Positions 52,316 to 63,489 of a stretch of 64,000 nucleotides of DNA are shown here, piece by piece. Each line of letters starts with the position of its first letter. Position 1 is the first letter of the stretch. The DNA comes from Bactericera cockerelli. Lineage: Eukaryota > Arthropoda > Insecta > Hemiptera > Triozidae. The translations under genes were made by a program, and so were the position numbers. The stretch is from assembly GCA_024516035.1 (NCBI GenBank), contig CM044965.1, positions 1,641,269 to 1,705,268 of the forward strand, written 5' to 3'. The notes beneath the pieces were generated by a model that ran no database searches, was not told where the DNA came from, and saw only the letters and a list, made by a program, of their open reading frames with translations.

Positions 52316-52580
52316 CTCCCTCTACTCTTTCTATCTCTCTGTCTCCCCTCTTTCTTACTCTCTCCCTCTCTTCCTCTCTCCCTCTCTCTCTCATTCTATC
52401 TCTCTTCCTCCCTCTCTTTATATCTTTCTCTCCCTCTCTTTCTCTCCCTATTGTTTCGTGCTCTCTAAAATTTAAATATTTACCAGGAATGTAAAAACAC
52501 ATCAGGATTTCTCTCTTCCTTCTCCCCCTCTCTCTCACTATCTCTCTCCCTCTCTCTTCCTCTGTCTCAATCTCTTATTT
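52316..52580. repeat. (CT)n tracts in two blocks
   Basis: 52316-52450 and 52508-52580 are pyrimidine-only. They lie about 80 bases after a purine tract, so the two could pair as an inverse purine/pyrimidine unit. Confidence 0.93.
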
Positions 52581-52629
52581 TTAATCCTTAGGGTTATTAT
52601 AAATCTTACAGCACTTTAAAGTCAATATT

Positions 52630-52820
52630 ATGCCATCGTTGATGGGATGTTGAAAACACCAGTTCTCGTTTCATCACTGAGTTAAAGCAACGCACAACAT
52701 CCAGTAAGGTCAGCACTTGGATGAATGAACATTCAAATTTGAACCCTCGTGATGCCTATTCCCGGCCCAACCCAGACTGGGTTTCCAGTGAATGAAGGGT
52801 AAGATATCCTTGATATTCAA
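52630..52820 (+). mobile_element. 5S-rRNA-derived SINE, decayed
   Basis: gccatcgttgatgggatgtt, aacaccagttctcgtttcat, cacttggatgaatgaacatt and cccagactgggtttcc. The body is shortened. Confidence 0.75.
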
Positions 52821-52939
52821 GAGGCATTAAGACAAAAAATACCTAATAATATTTTCATTTTATTTTAATTTCTTTAGTTAACATTAGAGAGCAGAAATAC
52901 ATAATTTAACAACAGATAGAAAGTTGATGAATGTGCATT

Positions 52940-53140
52940 GGTGTTCAGGCGCTAGTCTGATAATCCATTTAGCGTAGGGATCCGTTGGTTCGAATCCCAC
53001 TCAGTGCATGAATTTTTCCTCATTAATTTGAGTTTGTGACCACATAACAATAAGACTCTGGGGGTTAGGATGTAGAAAATGCTTTGAGCATTAACCTCGC
53101 CTGTTGGTTACCTTCCACTAATGAGTATAATTTTAAGAAT
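52940..53140 (+). mobile_element. tRNA-derived SINE (tgcactggtagtc family)
   Basis: gcgctagtctgataatccat, cgttggttcgaatcccactc (B box), aatttttcctcattaatttg and aaatgctttgagcattaacc. Confidence 0.85.
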
Positions 53141-53189
53141 GAGGATTTGTTATATTTTTGCTATTAAGAGGTATAGTTCAAGTCTTCGT

Positions 53190-53330
53190 ATTTGTGTTAA
53201 TCACAATCGTGATATCACAACTACTCAAACTCGATTTACTAAATCTACGCTGGAACCGGGACTTGACCCACCAACCTCCAGGTTACTAGTCCGCCGCCTT
53301 ATCGATGAAGCTACTGAGATCGGTTAGTAC
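53190..53330 (-). mobile_element. tRNA-SINE (accgggacttga family)
   Basis: cacaactactcaaactcgat, accgggacttgacccaccaa, cctccaggttactagtccgc and cgccttatcgatgaagctac. It corresponds to copies at 60590 and 61010. Confidence 0.75.
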
Positions 53331-53519
53331 AAAAATTGCTGAAGCTACAAACAAGGACATAAAAAGCGGAACAGATGAGGAGCTTGAAAGTCCAGACAAG
53401 TAAGTTGTTATTTTACGACATCATGAAAGGGAAGACCATGCAAGGACCTTTCAATACAGCTTCAGTATATTTTCCAGACGGGTGCGATGATTTGGTCTTC
53501 ACGCGCTAGAATTAGAAAA

Positions 53520-53840
53520 TCAGCTACATAAATTAAGCACTTAGCCTGGATTGGGTCGGGAACAACGATAGTTCAATTTTTGGGCTCAACAAATGTGGGA
53601 CTCAAATCAGCTACATAAATTGACCTCACCCAGCCTGGTTTGGGTCGGAAATAATTATTAGAATCACGATAGTTCAATTTTTGGGCTCAACAAATGCTGG
53701 ACACTTCGCTCCCGATTTCCCGAATTTTCTGGTTTTCTGATATTAAATTTTGTTCTTTCCGGAATAACCTTTTTTGGGGGGCTTTTACGTAACTTTCAAT
53801 TGCATGGTCATATCACAAGGAATAAAACCTTTATTGTTGT
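53520..53840 (-). mobile_element. SINE body fragments, reverse
   Basis: aaattgacctcacccagcct and gcatggtcatatcac are reverse pieces of the shared SINE body. A phrase (gatagttcaatttttgggct) occurs twice, 113 bases apart. Confidence 0.55.
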
Positions 53841-53993
53841 TATTTTTTTATTAATATTAATGGAAAAGTAAGTTTATTAAAATTTACAGATAGAACATGG
53901 AAGTCAATTCTTCTGATGGTAATGCTCCCAATACGCTGGCAGCATTACCTCTCTGGAGTGTCATGCTTATTATTATCTATTCTTACTCTAGTA

Positions 53994-54106
53994 TTCAAAG
54001 GGACTCTAAATTTTCTTCGACGTTGCTCAATTGCAATAAATCGAGCATTGGGGAGCAGTTTGAAATCAAATTGAAAAGCGGGGACCCCGGATTTCGATTG
54101 CAAAGC
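53994..54106 (-). CDS. Possible isolated exon, unassigned
   Basis: A minus-strand pyrimidine tract ending ctctctctttag is followed by 113 bases open in one frame (QSKSGVPAFQFDFKLLPNAR ...) and a CTAGA|gtaaga donor. It is upstream of the BTB exon on the same strand, so it might be a 5' exon of that gene, but it shows no BTB motif. A second frame is open until TGA. No family is recognised. It may be chance. Confidence 0.2.
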
Positions 54107-54224
54107 TAAAGAGAGAGTGGAGGGGTCAAGGGGGGGGGGGGTCACGTTATTAGCCTGTACACTGGTCATCTGCTCCTCGGTCATTTTATCAGTGCGGACG
54201 GTACTGGTGTCTCATTCAGGTCAC

Positions 54225-54605
54225 AGGGTAGTTGGTTGTCGCCTGGTAATCCAGGTAGTGTAGGGATCCGTTGGTGGATGTAATATCAATAGTTCCCACT
54301 CGATTTAGATAAAATGACGAATAAACATGTAAGAGTATAGATAGGTTGCTTAACTAGCTTGTAATTTTTAATTTTGATATGTATACCAACAGGTGTATTA
54401 CTTTGTATTGTTTATTCACAATTTTATTATAATGTATAAATAAAACCTTATGTTATAAAATTAAAAAAAAGGTATTCGTTGGTTTGAATCCCACCCAATG
54501 CATGAATTTTCCCCCATTAATTTGAGTTTGACCACTTAATAATAAGACTCTCAGGTTAGGTGGTAGAAGCCTGGAGGTTACCTTCCACTAAAGAGTCTTA
54601 TTATT
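54225..54605 (+). mobile_element. tRNA-SINE (tgcactggtagtc family), split copy
   Basis: The head (gtcgcctggtaatccaggta, gtgtagggatccgttggt) is interrupted at about 54290 by roughly 185 bases of A/T-rich sequence ending aaaaaaaagg. The B box and body then resume (cgttggtttgaatcccaccc). The interruption starts in a B box and ends in an A-tail, so it may be an insertion. Confidence 0.6.
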
Positions 54606-55214
54606 ATGATTATAACAGTTGGGACACGTCTTCTTTATTTCGTAGCCATAAAGCAAGAGTCTTATGGTGTGTTGTAGCTTGCACGTTCCGTATAATGTCC
54701 AACAGACACTTCTGGGTTAAGACTCGACTGCTGGGTCCTTTCTAATGTAGATTTGTCGTCACGTGATCGATTTTCACCAATCACAGAGCTCCAAATCGAT
54801 CACGTGCCGAATTATGAAACAGGATTTTTTAATCTTAGTGGACACTATCCCTTAACTTTCACCTTAACAACAACTGTAAAGGTCATATCTAAGCCGGGAT
54901 TTGTAGCTGTATCTTACTTCTGTGGCGTAACAACGCTGTAACCAACCTTCTTGACGGAAAATCTTGTTTTGAAATACCTATCGGTGATAAAATCGAAGGG
55001 TCGGCCTAGATTTACTAATCCTGTTTCATAATAGGGCCCGGAATGTTGGTTAGCATACACCACTGGTTTACAATCCCGTCTTGCAAGATAAGATACATAA
55101 TATTGCATTACACTTGTGAATCAACAGAAAACAGTGCATTAGGGACAAATTCTGGAACATAACATATTACTGAAACAGTGGAGTGGCTATGGTTGACTTA
55201 TAATAATAATAATA

Positions 55215-55415
55215 ATAACACTCTTCACGGGAAGGTATCCACCAGGCGAGGTTAATGTTCAAAGCATTTTCTACCACCTCAGAGTCTGATTATTATGTAG
55301 TCACAAACTCAACAAGAAAAAGTTCATGTACTGGTCTGGATTCGAACCAACGGATCCGTACGCTACCTGGATTACCAGACTAGCGCGTTAACCACTTGAC
55401 TACCTATTTTACATA
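55215..55415 (-). mobile_element. tRNA-SINE (tgcactggtagtc family), reverse
   Basis: aatgttcaaagcattttcta, cctggattaccagactagcg and cgttaaccacttgactacc, with an (AAT)n tail at 55202. Confidence 0.88.
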
Positions 55416-56139
55416 AGAATAATACTTCTGTAAAATTACAGCAAGAAGAATAATACTATGTTATAATAAGAACATTAATAATAAAAGTTGTAACAATGTA
55501 AATTAACATTATAAACCCCTGATTGGCGATAAATTTTTATGAATATTTTTATTCAAGGGACCTACCATTAAGCTGGGTTTTCCTCGATAGTACCTAAATT
55601 GAGCTTGTTTTTTTATCTTTTTTGGAGAGAGAGAGAAAGAGAGAATTAGAGAGAGAGATAAATAACAGCTCTTACAGTAAAAATAAGAAATACAAGACAT
55701 TGTTTGAGACACAATGGAATTGTAAAGACTTGTACTTTTTGTCCTCTCAGAATTTATCGCAACATTAAAAGCTTTCCAAAAATTGCCTGTCTCTTCTCCT
55801 GATGTGTAGGATGTAGCCATTTTCTTTTCATCACCTAACCCTCCAGTGATGCCAAATGTGAATGTGGGTCCATCCAGACTCCAGACTCATCCAGCATGAG
55901 TGAGTCAACTCCTAATAGTATGTCCAAACTTTGAAACACCATGTTCCAGTAGCGTAGACAGGGGGGGGGGATGATCTTATCTTGCAAGATAAGATACATA
56001 ATATTGCAAAACAAATGGTTTGTACACGTAAAGTACCACCTATTAATATCTGACCTGGTTGCAGGGTTTTCAGTGAAACCCTTACAATTTTAACACGGCG
56101 ACCTAATTAGATCTATTGTGACCAGTTGATTCTATTCGG

Positions 56140-56255
56140 TTTTAACCGAGCCTGGGTAGAGCCGGAAGTGCCAGCCTCACGTGTTTGAAAGGGACAGAAT
56201 TTTCTTCAAAAAGTCTGTCCCAACCGGGAGTCGAACTCCAGACCTCTGGTTTTTT
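56140..56255 (-). mobile_element. tRNA-SINE (cctccgtggcg family), partial
   Basis: gagcctgggtagagccggaa, gggacagaattttcttcaaa and caaccgggagtcgaactcca in reverse. The head is cut off. Confidence 0.75.
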
Positions 56256-56379
56256 TAATAATGTGGTCATATTCTCAAATAAATAATGAAAAAGTGGGAT
56301 CCGATTTACAGATAGATCGAACCATGTGACCTGAACGGACTCTGACGGATATAAAAAATACACCTCCCATCCATTCACA

Positions 56380-57401
56380 CCTCCATCAGGAATCGCTCAG
56401 GGATCAAAGCTAAGCAGCCTCCTATTCATCTTGACGTACGACGACCTTAAACATCATATATCACACTCACAGTACAAACTCTACGCTGACGACCTAAAAC
56501 TTTACAAAACTATAAACAACACATCTGACTGTGACCTACTTCAAAACGACCTAGACAATTTACACCACTGGCTCAACTCTATCGGTCTCCATTTCCATCC
56601 TAATAAATGTGCCAAAATGTCCTACACATACCGAAGAGAAAAAGTTAACTATACATACAGGGTCGATAATATTCCAACTCAAGAGGTTTTATCCACCAAA
56701 GATCTTGGTATAACCTTTTGTAATAACTTGAACTGGGATGAACACATTGAAGCAACTACCAAAAAAGCTCTCTCTATCTTAGGCTGTATTATCAGGCACT
56801 GCTCTCCCATTGACGATGTAGATGCAATACTTTTACTTTATAAATCCCTAGTCCGTTCAGTGCTTGAATACGGTTCGGTTGTATGGTGCCCCCAAAACTC
56901 AGGTTGATAAGGGAAGGATAGGAAGAATCCAAAAGAAATTCGTCAGATACCTGTTTCATAAATTAAATGGTTTTTACCCCTTGTATCCCAACTACATCAA
57001 TTATGAGACACTCAAAGAAAATCTTCCCATTGACTCAGTAAACACAAGATTTAACGAGACCCTGATAAATCTTATTAAAAAAATACTTAATAATGAAATA
57101 GACAGCCCATATCTAGTATCTAACATTAACATAAAAGTACCCATCCCAGGACTGCGTCCCAATTCATCCACTTTCTTTGCTCTGCCAAACTCTCGAAACA
57201 ATCATTGTCTGAAATCACCCATTTATGCAGCAATGAATCACTATAATAATTAGATACAAAACCTGCTTTTAAACATTTCAGTTATTGCTATATTATAATT
57301 AATTAGAATTATAAATATAGTGTTGAAATTATAACCTTACACTCTGCCGGGCTGTCTCTTTCTTTGTATAGGCGTTCTTCACACCTCGGCCGAGGTGTTT
57401 G

Positions 57402-57433
<32 letters not shown>
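56380..57433 (+). pseudogene. Jockey-like LINE, 5'-truncated, with poly(A)
   Basis: Starts at the SGIAQGSKLSSLLFIL box of the reverse transcriptase. It then has YKLYADDLKLYK (catalytic YADD), GLHFHPNKCAKMSY, STKDLGITF, YKSLVRSVLEYGSVVW and, after a frame change in a C-run near 56890, RIGRIQKKFVRYL. The open frame ends at 57253. A 3' UTR (ctctgccgggctgtctcttt, acacctcggccg) and about 27 A follow. Everything upstream of the fingers/palm box is lost. A 3'-end copy sits at 9519-9602. Confidence 0.88.
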
Positions 57434-57435
<2 letters not shown>

Positions 57436-57479
57436 TCCACGCGCTAGTTTACATAACAAGTCTAGCGCTTTAACCACAT

Positions 57480-57760
57480 CAACAACCTATGTTTGTTAAG
57501 TTAATTGTTGTTTGGTAAGTTAATTGTTGATGGTTCACAACCAATACAACAGTAGTGAAAGGGGTCATAAGCAATTGTAACTGCTGTAAGTGTAAGGATA
57601 GACTTTGTATAACGACTAAGTATAAGGGAGACAATATTGTAAGTGTATAAGGTAGGAGATATAACATGAAGATACTGGATTTAACGACTGAGTATAAGAT
57701 AGACAATTGAAAGTGAGGGAGTGAGTAGTGAGAAGAGACTCGATATAACGACTTGTAAAC
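57480..57760. repeat. Short direct repeats with ataacgact/agtataag
   Basis: gtataacgactaagtataag, ggatttaacgactgagtata and gatataacgacttgtaa recur, suggesting a decayed pogo-like terminal-repeat element. No clear boundaries. Confidence 0.4.
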
Positions 57761-57984
57761 ATTCAATTTATCGTCCCATTCACATTCAGAGCTACACTTT
57801 ACAGGCAGAATACCCTTTTCTTTTATTTTCTAACGATTGCAACAGAGTTCTTCACTCCCCCCAAGTTCTTGTGCTTTTTATAATAATTGAATTGAATTTC
57901 GTATATTTGTTTAAAGTGTATATTTTATATATAAAGTGTATATAAAGCGTAAATAATAATAATAATAATAACAACAACAACACT

Positions 57985-58190
57985 CGTCTTTAGTGTTAGG
58001 TCAACACTAGGCGAGTTTAATGCTCAAAGCATTTTCTACCACCTAATCCTCAGAGTCTTATTATTATGTGGTCACAAACTGAAATGAATGAGGAGAAATT
58101 CATGCACTAGGTGGGATTTGAACCAACGGATCCCTACGCTACCTGGATTACCAGACTAGTGCGTTAACCACTTGACTACCAGTGCACGGT
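57985..58190 (-). mobile_element. tRNA-SINE (tgcactggtagtc family), reverse, full
   Basis: aatgctcaaagcattttcta, gggatttgaaccaacggatc, gctacctggattaccagact and cttgactaccagtgca, with (AAT)n and (AAC)n tails at 57952-57980. Confidence 0.9.
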
Positions 58191-58199
58191 TTGGGCACT

Positions 58200-58350
58200 G
58201 GGTTTCGCGTCGTTTTTAACTCCATGGTCATATTACAACAGGGATGTTATCCTCCATTCGATGGAAACTCACAAACCAGCTACTCAAATTAACCTCACCC
58301 AGCCTGAGTGGGGCGGGAATAGCAGCATCAGGAGGGTTCGAAAATTTCTT
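58200..58350 (-). mobile_element. SINE body (5S/tRNA shared domain), reverse
   Basis: tccatggtcatattacaaca, cctccattcgatggaaactc and aacctcacccagcctgagtg. Confidence 0.75.
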
Positions 58351-59119
58351 AATACGATTGAAACAGAGTTCTATTATTTATAGTCTTGTGCTTTTCTTTT
58401 GAACGCTGGCTCTTTCATCAATTTAAATTTAATTAATTTCCTTTCATCCCTCTACCATTGTTTATTTAAACTTTTTGCTGGTATTTTTACTTTCCTTATC
58501 TTGTTTTTTGTAAGGAACCGTCAAGCCTAATTTAACGCTAGATTTTTGTCCTCGGTGTTTTCAGTAGAAGAAATCCTGAAGAAAATAGCAAGATCTTTAG
58601 AAAGAGAGAGCACTTTCTTTCTCTTTGTTATTGGTTTCCATTAGCAGTTCCAGAGGACGAAGTCAATTATTCATCAATGCTAAGTGACACCCTGAAATCT
58701 TCAAGCCTACTGACAATTATTGAAGGATAATATACAATATTGTAAAGAAGTGGTCCTTTGTGTTATACAAAAATTTCAAAAAAAATTTATTAACATAATA
58801 ATTATTCTTAATCTTTTTACTTCCGAGAAATTTCTAATACCTATTAGAAATCGGAAGTATTGTGTTTTTTTATTATTATTAATATATTATTGTATTACAC
58901 CTCTGATCTTGTACTTACTACATGTGGTAATTATAAGTCTGATAAAATTAGATTTCTTGGGTCGTTATGCAAAAAAAACGAAGAAAAAAAATTGTTTCCA
59001 CAAATTTTGGTATTTGTTAGCAACAACTTGATCATAATTATCAACACAAATATTTTCTGCCGGAGGGCAGGAGTGAATTTTAAATGATAACATTGTTCCG
59101 AAAATATAAATTGGAAACG
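58351..59119. other. Non-coding A/T-rich region
   Basis: Contains a small inverse repeat (acttccgagaaatttctaat ... attagaaatcggaagt) at 58821-58860. The same motif occurs near 11063-11098 and 16778-16808, so it is a dispersed hairpin. No exon. Confidence 0.5.
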
Positions 59120-59221
59120 AAGCTTCAACTTGAAAATGAGAAAGAGAGAGATAAAAGAAAATGAGGAGAAGGTAGAAACGAAGAGATTAGAATTAAATAG
59201 AGGGGAGAAAGAAAAAGAGAA

Positions 59222-59252
<31 letters not shown>

Positions 59253-60000
59253 TATTGGGACAGAAAGAGAAAGATTTGTAAAGAGCGAAGGAGAGAGAGA
59301 GAGATAGGAACAGAAAGGAAAACTACCTCTTGAGAGATAATGAGGGAAATTGCAGAGGAAAAGAGAAGTAGAAGATAGATAAAAAGAAAGAGAGGAGGGG
59401 ACAGATTAGAAAGAAATATAGATGGAGAGAGGGGAAAAGAACGTACACGAAGAAAATTAATATAAGGAGAGAGAATAATTAAGAAAATAAATAGTTAATA
59501 AATAAGTAAATGTGTCTCTTTGTGTTATTTTATCACATTTTTAGTGGGTCGCGCAGAATTATAGGACTTTTCTGTATTTTGAATGTCCCAATATCTTATT
59601 TTTGTCTATAATTCCGCCACTGTTTGCTGCTAACAGGGCGGAAGACATAAAGAGAGAGATGGAGGGGGAAAGAGAGAGGGGAAAAGGAGGAGAAATGAGA
59701 ATGAAGGAGAGGGAGAGAGAGAGAGAAAGAGACTAGGAGAGGTAGAGGCTATTGAGAGATTTTGAAGATGGAGGTAGAAAGAGACAGGGGATAGTGAGAG
59801 ATAAGAGAGAGAGAGAGAGAGAGAAAAAATGAAGTAGAAAGGGAAATAAGGCTGGAGAAAAGGGAAATTATCAGAGAGGGTGGAAGGGGAGAAGTGGAGA
59901 GAATGGGAGGGAGAAGGAAAGTAGGAGAGAGGGTAGGAAGGGAGAAGTGGAAAGTATGGGAGGAAGAAGGAAAGTATAAGAGAAGGGAGGAATGTAATTA
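59120..60000. repeat. (GA)n-rich region with embedded SINE
   Basis: 59120-59480 and 59640-60000 are purine-rich. Between them (about 59540-59640) is a reverse tRNA-SINE (caccgtggcag family) body: taggacttttctgtattttg and ataattccgccactgtttgc. Confidence 0.85.
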
Positions 60001-60204
60001 TAAGAAGGATGTTTTATCAAAATAAGAAACTTTCCAATTCACAGAGAAAACACCTCAGGATGCGAAGGTATGAATTTCTTATCTGATAAGAAGTTATTAC
60101 AGGGCTGGTGTAGTGGTATAACGTACCCACTTGGTAACTCGTTGTTTAGAAGTACGAAGCTAGATGATTTTATTGTTCTCAGACCATTTTATTTATTTAT
60201 AGTA

Positions 60205-60260
60205 TGACCCTACGCTACCTGAAATACTGGACTAGCGCGTTCACCAGTTGACTATTAATC
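60205..60260 (-). mobile_element. tRNA-SINE head fragment (tgcactggtagtc family)
   Basis: tacgctacctgaaatactgg and actagcgcgttcaccagttg. Confidence 0.6.
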
Positions 60261-60589
60261 ACAAATAATACAGCAGAAAAAGCTATATTTATCGTTCCCC
60301 CGTGGATAGTTGTTTTTTTTACATTAGTTATCATATTTGTGTTAATCACTTTTGGGATAGTTACGCGGTCATTTCTACTCGTGTGCATTTGATATAACCA
60401 ACGGACCAACCGTCAAGGTAAGCCTTTTTCTGTGTGTCATTTTGGTGGAAACTACCCTTTTTCGTAATTAAATTAAGACCAGCCTAAAGGCCTATCTTTC
60501 AACATCCATTTAAAAATACAGTCCACTAATAAAGCAAATTCCAGCCACTGCTCTCCAAATTGAGCAACCATAAGTTATGGTTGTGATAT

Positions 60590-60745
60590 CACAACTAGTT
60601 GTGATATCACAACTAAGCAGTGATATCACAACTACTCAAACTCGCTTTACTAAATCTACGCTGACACCGGGACTTGAAACCCCGACCTCCAGGTTACAAG
60701 TCAGCCGCGTTTTCGATCAAGCTACTGAGGTCGGTCCCAGCGGAT
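60590..60745 (-). mobile_element. tRNA-SINE (accgggacttga family)
   Basis: gatatcacaactactcaaac, accgggacttgaaaccccga, caggttacaagtcagccgcg and gatcaagctactgagg. A 22-base gtgatatcacaact repeat precedes it. Confidence 0.75.
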
Positions 60746-60797
60746 AGTATCTTACTTTCTAAAGTGGAAATCATCCCTAGAAGCACCCATAAGAAGC

Positions 60798-61005
60798 CTC
60801 CTTGGCGTAACAGTTGTGACTACTGCCCGTAGTGCAGAGATCCTGAGTTCGATTCCCGGTCGGAGCAGACTTTACAGACAGACGATTCTGTTCCCTCGGA
60901 ACACGTGAGGTTGCCATTCCTGTCCCTACCCACGCTGGGTGAGGTTAATGTGGTTAGCTGGTACGATTCCCAGCGAATGGAGGGTAAAACATCCGTCCTA
61001 ACCTT
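60798..61005 (+). mobile_element. tRNA-derived SINE (cctccgtggcg family)
   Basis: gcctccttggcgtaacagtt, gagttcgattcccggtcgga, ctgttccctcggaacacgtg, cccacgctgggtgaggttaa and gcgaatggagggtaaaacat. Confidence 0.88.
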
Positions 61006-61009
61006 AAAA

Positions 61010-61155
61010 CCAGTTATCATATTTGTGTTAATCACTTTCGTGATATCACAACTACTCAAACTCGCTGTACTAAATCTACGTTGAAACCGGGACTTGAACC
61101 ACCGACCTCCAGGTTACAAGTCCGCCGCCTTATCGATCAAGCTTCTGAAATCAAT
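61010..61155 (-). mobile_element. tRNA-SINE (accgggacttga family)
   Basis: cgtgatatcacaactactca, accgggacttgaaccaccga, caggttacaagtccgccgcc and ttatcgatcaagcttctgaa. Confidence 0.8.
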
Positions 61156-61393
61156 GGACATGAAAGGAGCCTACACATTGGATCTGGGCGTCCATATAAT
61201 CCCCTCACCACCGTGATATAGGTATCAGTACCTATCTCACGGACACGGTATTATTTACCCATAAGAAAAGCCAAAGATAACACTGACTTTTCTTCGCAGA
61301 ATAACCTGAGTAACTGGTATATTCCCTGTGGATAAGTTTGCCTTTAAAGTGAAAATATATCTTATAGCCTGTGGCAATAGTGAGTATGTAGGG

Positions 61394-61398
61394 AGAGT

Positions 61399-61457
<59 letters not shown>

Positions 61458-61620
61458 TGAGAGACAGTGAGTATGTAGGGAGAGAGAGAGATAAAAATAA
61501 AAAAGGTAGGGGAGGGAGAAAAAAAGAGATAGAACAAGTGAGAAGTAAGAGAGAAAAAAATAAATAGGAATAGGGGTAGAGAAAGAGATATAGAAATAAA
61601 GAAAGGAAGAGAGAGAGAAT
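61394..61620. repeat. (GA)n tract
   Basis: A pure (GA)n run of about 57 bases (61399-61456), then GA-rich sequence. Confidence 0.97.
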
Positions 61621-61784
61621 AAAAGTATATCAGAACTATGTGAAGTTATAGGAAGAACAGATAGGAGCAACTTTAAAGCTGAACCCTAGGGAGAGTGCCT
61701 GTAGCAAATGAAAAGTGAGAGATTCTAAAATGAATGGGAGATAAAGAAATATCAAAATAGAGAAGACAGAGATAGGAGATAATA

Positions 61785-61945
61785 ATAATATGCCCTTATA
61801 TAAACTGCCTGATTAGGACTCCCATTATTCTAGCAGTAAGCCCAAATGGAAGGATAACTTGTGATGTCCCGGCTGGGTTTCGAACCCGCGACCGCTGGAT
61901 ACACAAAGTGCCGCTTTTACCACTGAGCTACCGGGTAAAGAAATA
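61785..61945 (-). mobile_element. tRNA-SINE (ggtagcttagtgg family), reverse
   Basis: tgcccttatataaactgcct, gtcccggctgggtttcgaac, ccgcgaccgctggatacaca and cgcttttaccactgagctac. Confidence 0.85.
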
Positions 61946-62035
61946 CATTTTTTTATTCTTCGTAGCCAGTTTTCTTCGTGTTGTTGCTTCCGCAACCCGT
62001 AGTATGTTGCCCCTTTGATGATAAAAAGTAATTTG

Positions 62036-62225
62036 AGCGCGCGATTAGCTCAGTGGTTAAGCACTCGCTTGCCATGCGGAAGGTCCCGGGTTCGATCCCC
62101 GGTGCCGACAAAAATTCTTAATTTGGTTACAATTGTTTGTAAGGGATACCTTCAGGTGCGCTCGTGTTGATCCAGCACCTAAATGGGAAGTATTGTGTCA
62201 CTTCAGAGGGGAGGATGTGAAACAC
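62036..62225 (+). mobile_element. tRNA-derived SINE (gcgcgcgat family), best head
   Basis: Head gagcgcgcgattagctcagt, ggttaagcactcgcttgcca, tgcggaaggtcccgggttcg and atccccggtgccgaca has a full A box and B box. The 5' strand (gcgcgcg) does not pair with the 3' strand (gtgccgaca) as an acceptor stem should, so it is a SINE head and not a tRNA gene. Body: taagggataccttcaggtgc, ctcgtgttgatccagcacct and aaatgggaagtattgtgtca. Confidence 0.88.
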
Positions 62226-62479
62226 TCATCTTTAAAAAAAGAAATTGTCATACATGGGTCAACAGCCAACACTTTCATTACATACTGTAATCAAATTTTT
62301 AATCGCAATTCATTGCAATGAATGAAATGCAAAAATTGTTGAATAAAAAGAAATCGTCTGTGTGGGAATTGAACCCGGGACCACGAGTCTATCTTACGAC
62401 ACTTGAAATATGGGCCTAATATCTAATATTTGAAATAGGGACGCGAAACAGACCGACGAAATCAATCAAATAGTTATAA

Positions 62480-62695
62480 TAATAATGGCACTCTTTAGTG
62501 GAAGATAACCATCAGGCGAGGTTAATGCTCAAAGCATTTTCTACCATCTAACCCTCAGAGTCTTATTATCATGTGCTCACACCCTCAAATTAGTGAGGAA
62601 ATTCATACACTGGGTGAGATTCGAACCAATGGATCCCTACGCTACCTGGATTAACAGAATACTTGGATTAACCACTTGACTACCAGTGCATCAAA
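62480..62695 (-). mobile_element. tRNA-SINE (tgcactggtagtc family), reverse
   Basis: aatgctcaaagcattttcta, gagattcgaaccaatggatc, gctacctggattaacagaat and cttgactaccagtgca. Confidence 0.88.
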
Positions 62696-62764
62696 TATAA
62701 TGGAAAGAGCCTTTCTCCTTCTAGATAAGAGTAGATAAAAAAACTTAAATTGAAAATAAAGAAC

Positions 62765-63470
62765 TTGCTTAAGAGAGGGAGAGAGAAAGGGAATAAGAGG
62801 GAATAAGGAGAGAGAGGGAAGAAGAGAGAAAGAGAGAGAGAGGGAGAGTATCTGAAGTAATAATTAAGTGTTTGGGATTTTCCTCTGAGCCTTTGAAACG
62901 CAAAACGAGGGGAGGAATATTTTAAGTTTCAAGGGATAGTAAGGGGGGGAAGGAGAGAAACAGAGACAGGGAAAGTAGGAGAGAAGTAGAGAGAGGGAGC
63001 AACGAGCAGGTAGAAGGAGGAAGTGAGAGAGAGAGAGAAGGAGAGAGAGAGGAAGACATTAAGAGGGAGAGAGAGGAAGCAACGTGGGAAGCATACAGTA
63101 AGATAGAGTGGAAGGTAAAGATTTCGAAGAAAAAGAGGGCAGGGAGAGAGAGAGGGAGGGAGGAATATAGAAAAAGAGAGAGAGAGAGAGATAGGGAGAG
63201 AGAGAGAGAAGAATAAAGTTTGTGGGAGGAATTAAGAGAGAGATAGATAGAGAACCTCTATCTATCTCTCTCTTAAGGTACAGAAGGAGATAAAGAAAAA
63301 CAGAGAGATAGGGGATTGGAAGGTAAAGATTTAGAAGAGGAAAGAGTGAGAGGAAGCTGAGAGATAGGGAGAGAGAGAGAGAGAAAGAGAAGAATAAAGT
63401 TTGTGGGAGGAATAAAGAGAGATATAGATAGAGATAGAAAGTGGGAGGTAGGAAAAGGGCAAATGAGTTA
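62765..63470. repeat. (GA)n-rich region
   Basis: GA/GGA tracts. A block of roughly 180-200 bases containing gaataaagtttgtgggagga is present twice (63211 and 63392). Confidence 0.93.
63232..63276. repeat. Perfect inverted repeat, 21-bp arms
   Basis: Arms ttaagagagagatagatag-ag and their exact inverse around a 3-base loop (aac), in the middle of a purine tract. This is the only place in the block where the strand flips to pyrimidines. Confidence 0.95.
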
Positions 63471-63489
63471 TGACCTGTCACAAGAATTT

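Noticed and set aside
62036..62110. tRNA gene with A and B boxes
   Set aside because: The acceptor strands do not pair and the sequence continues into a SINE body shared with other copies.
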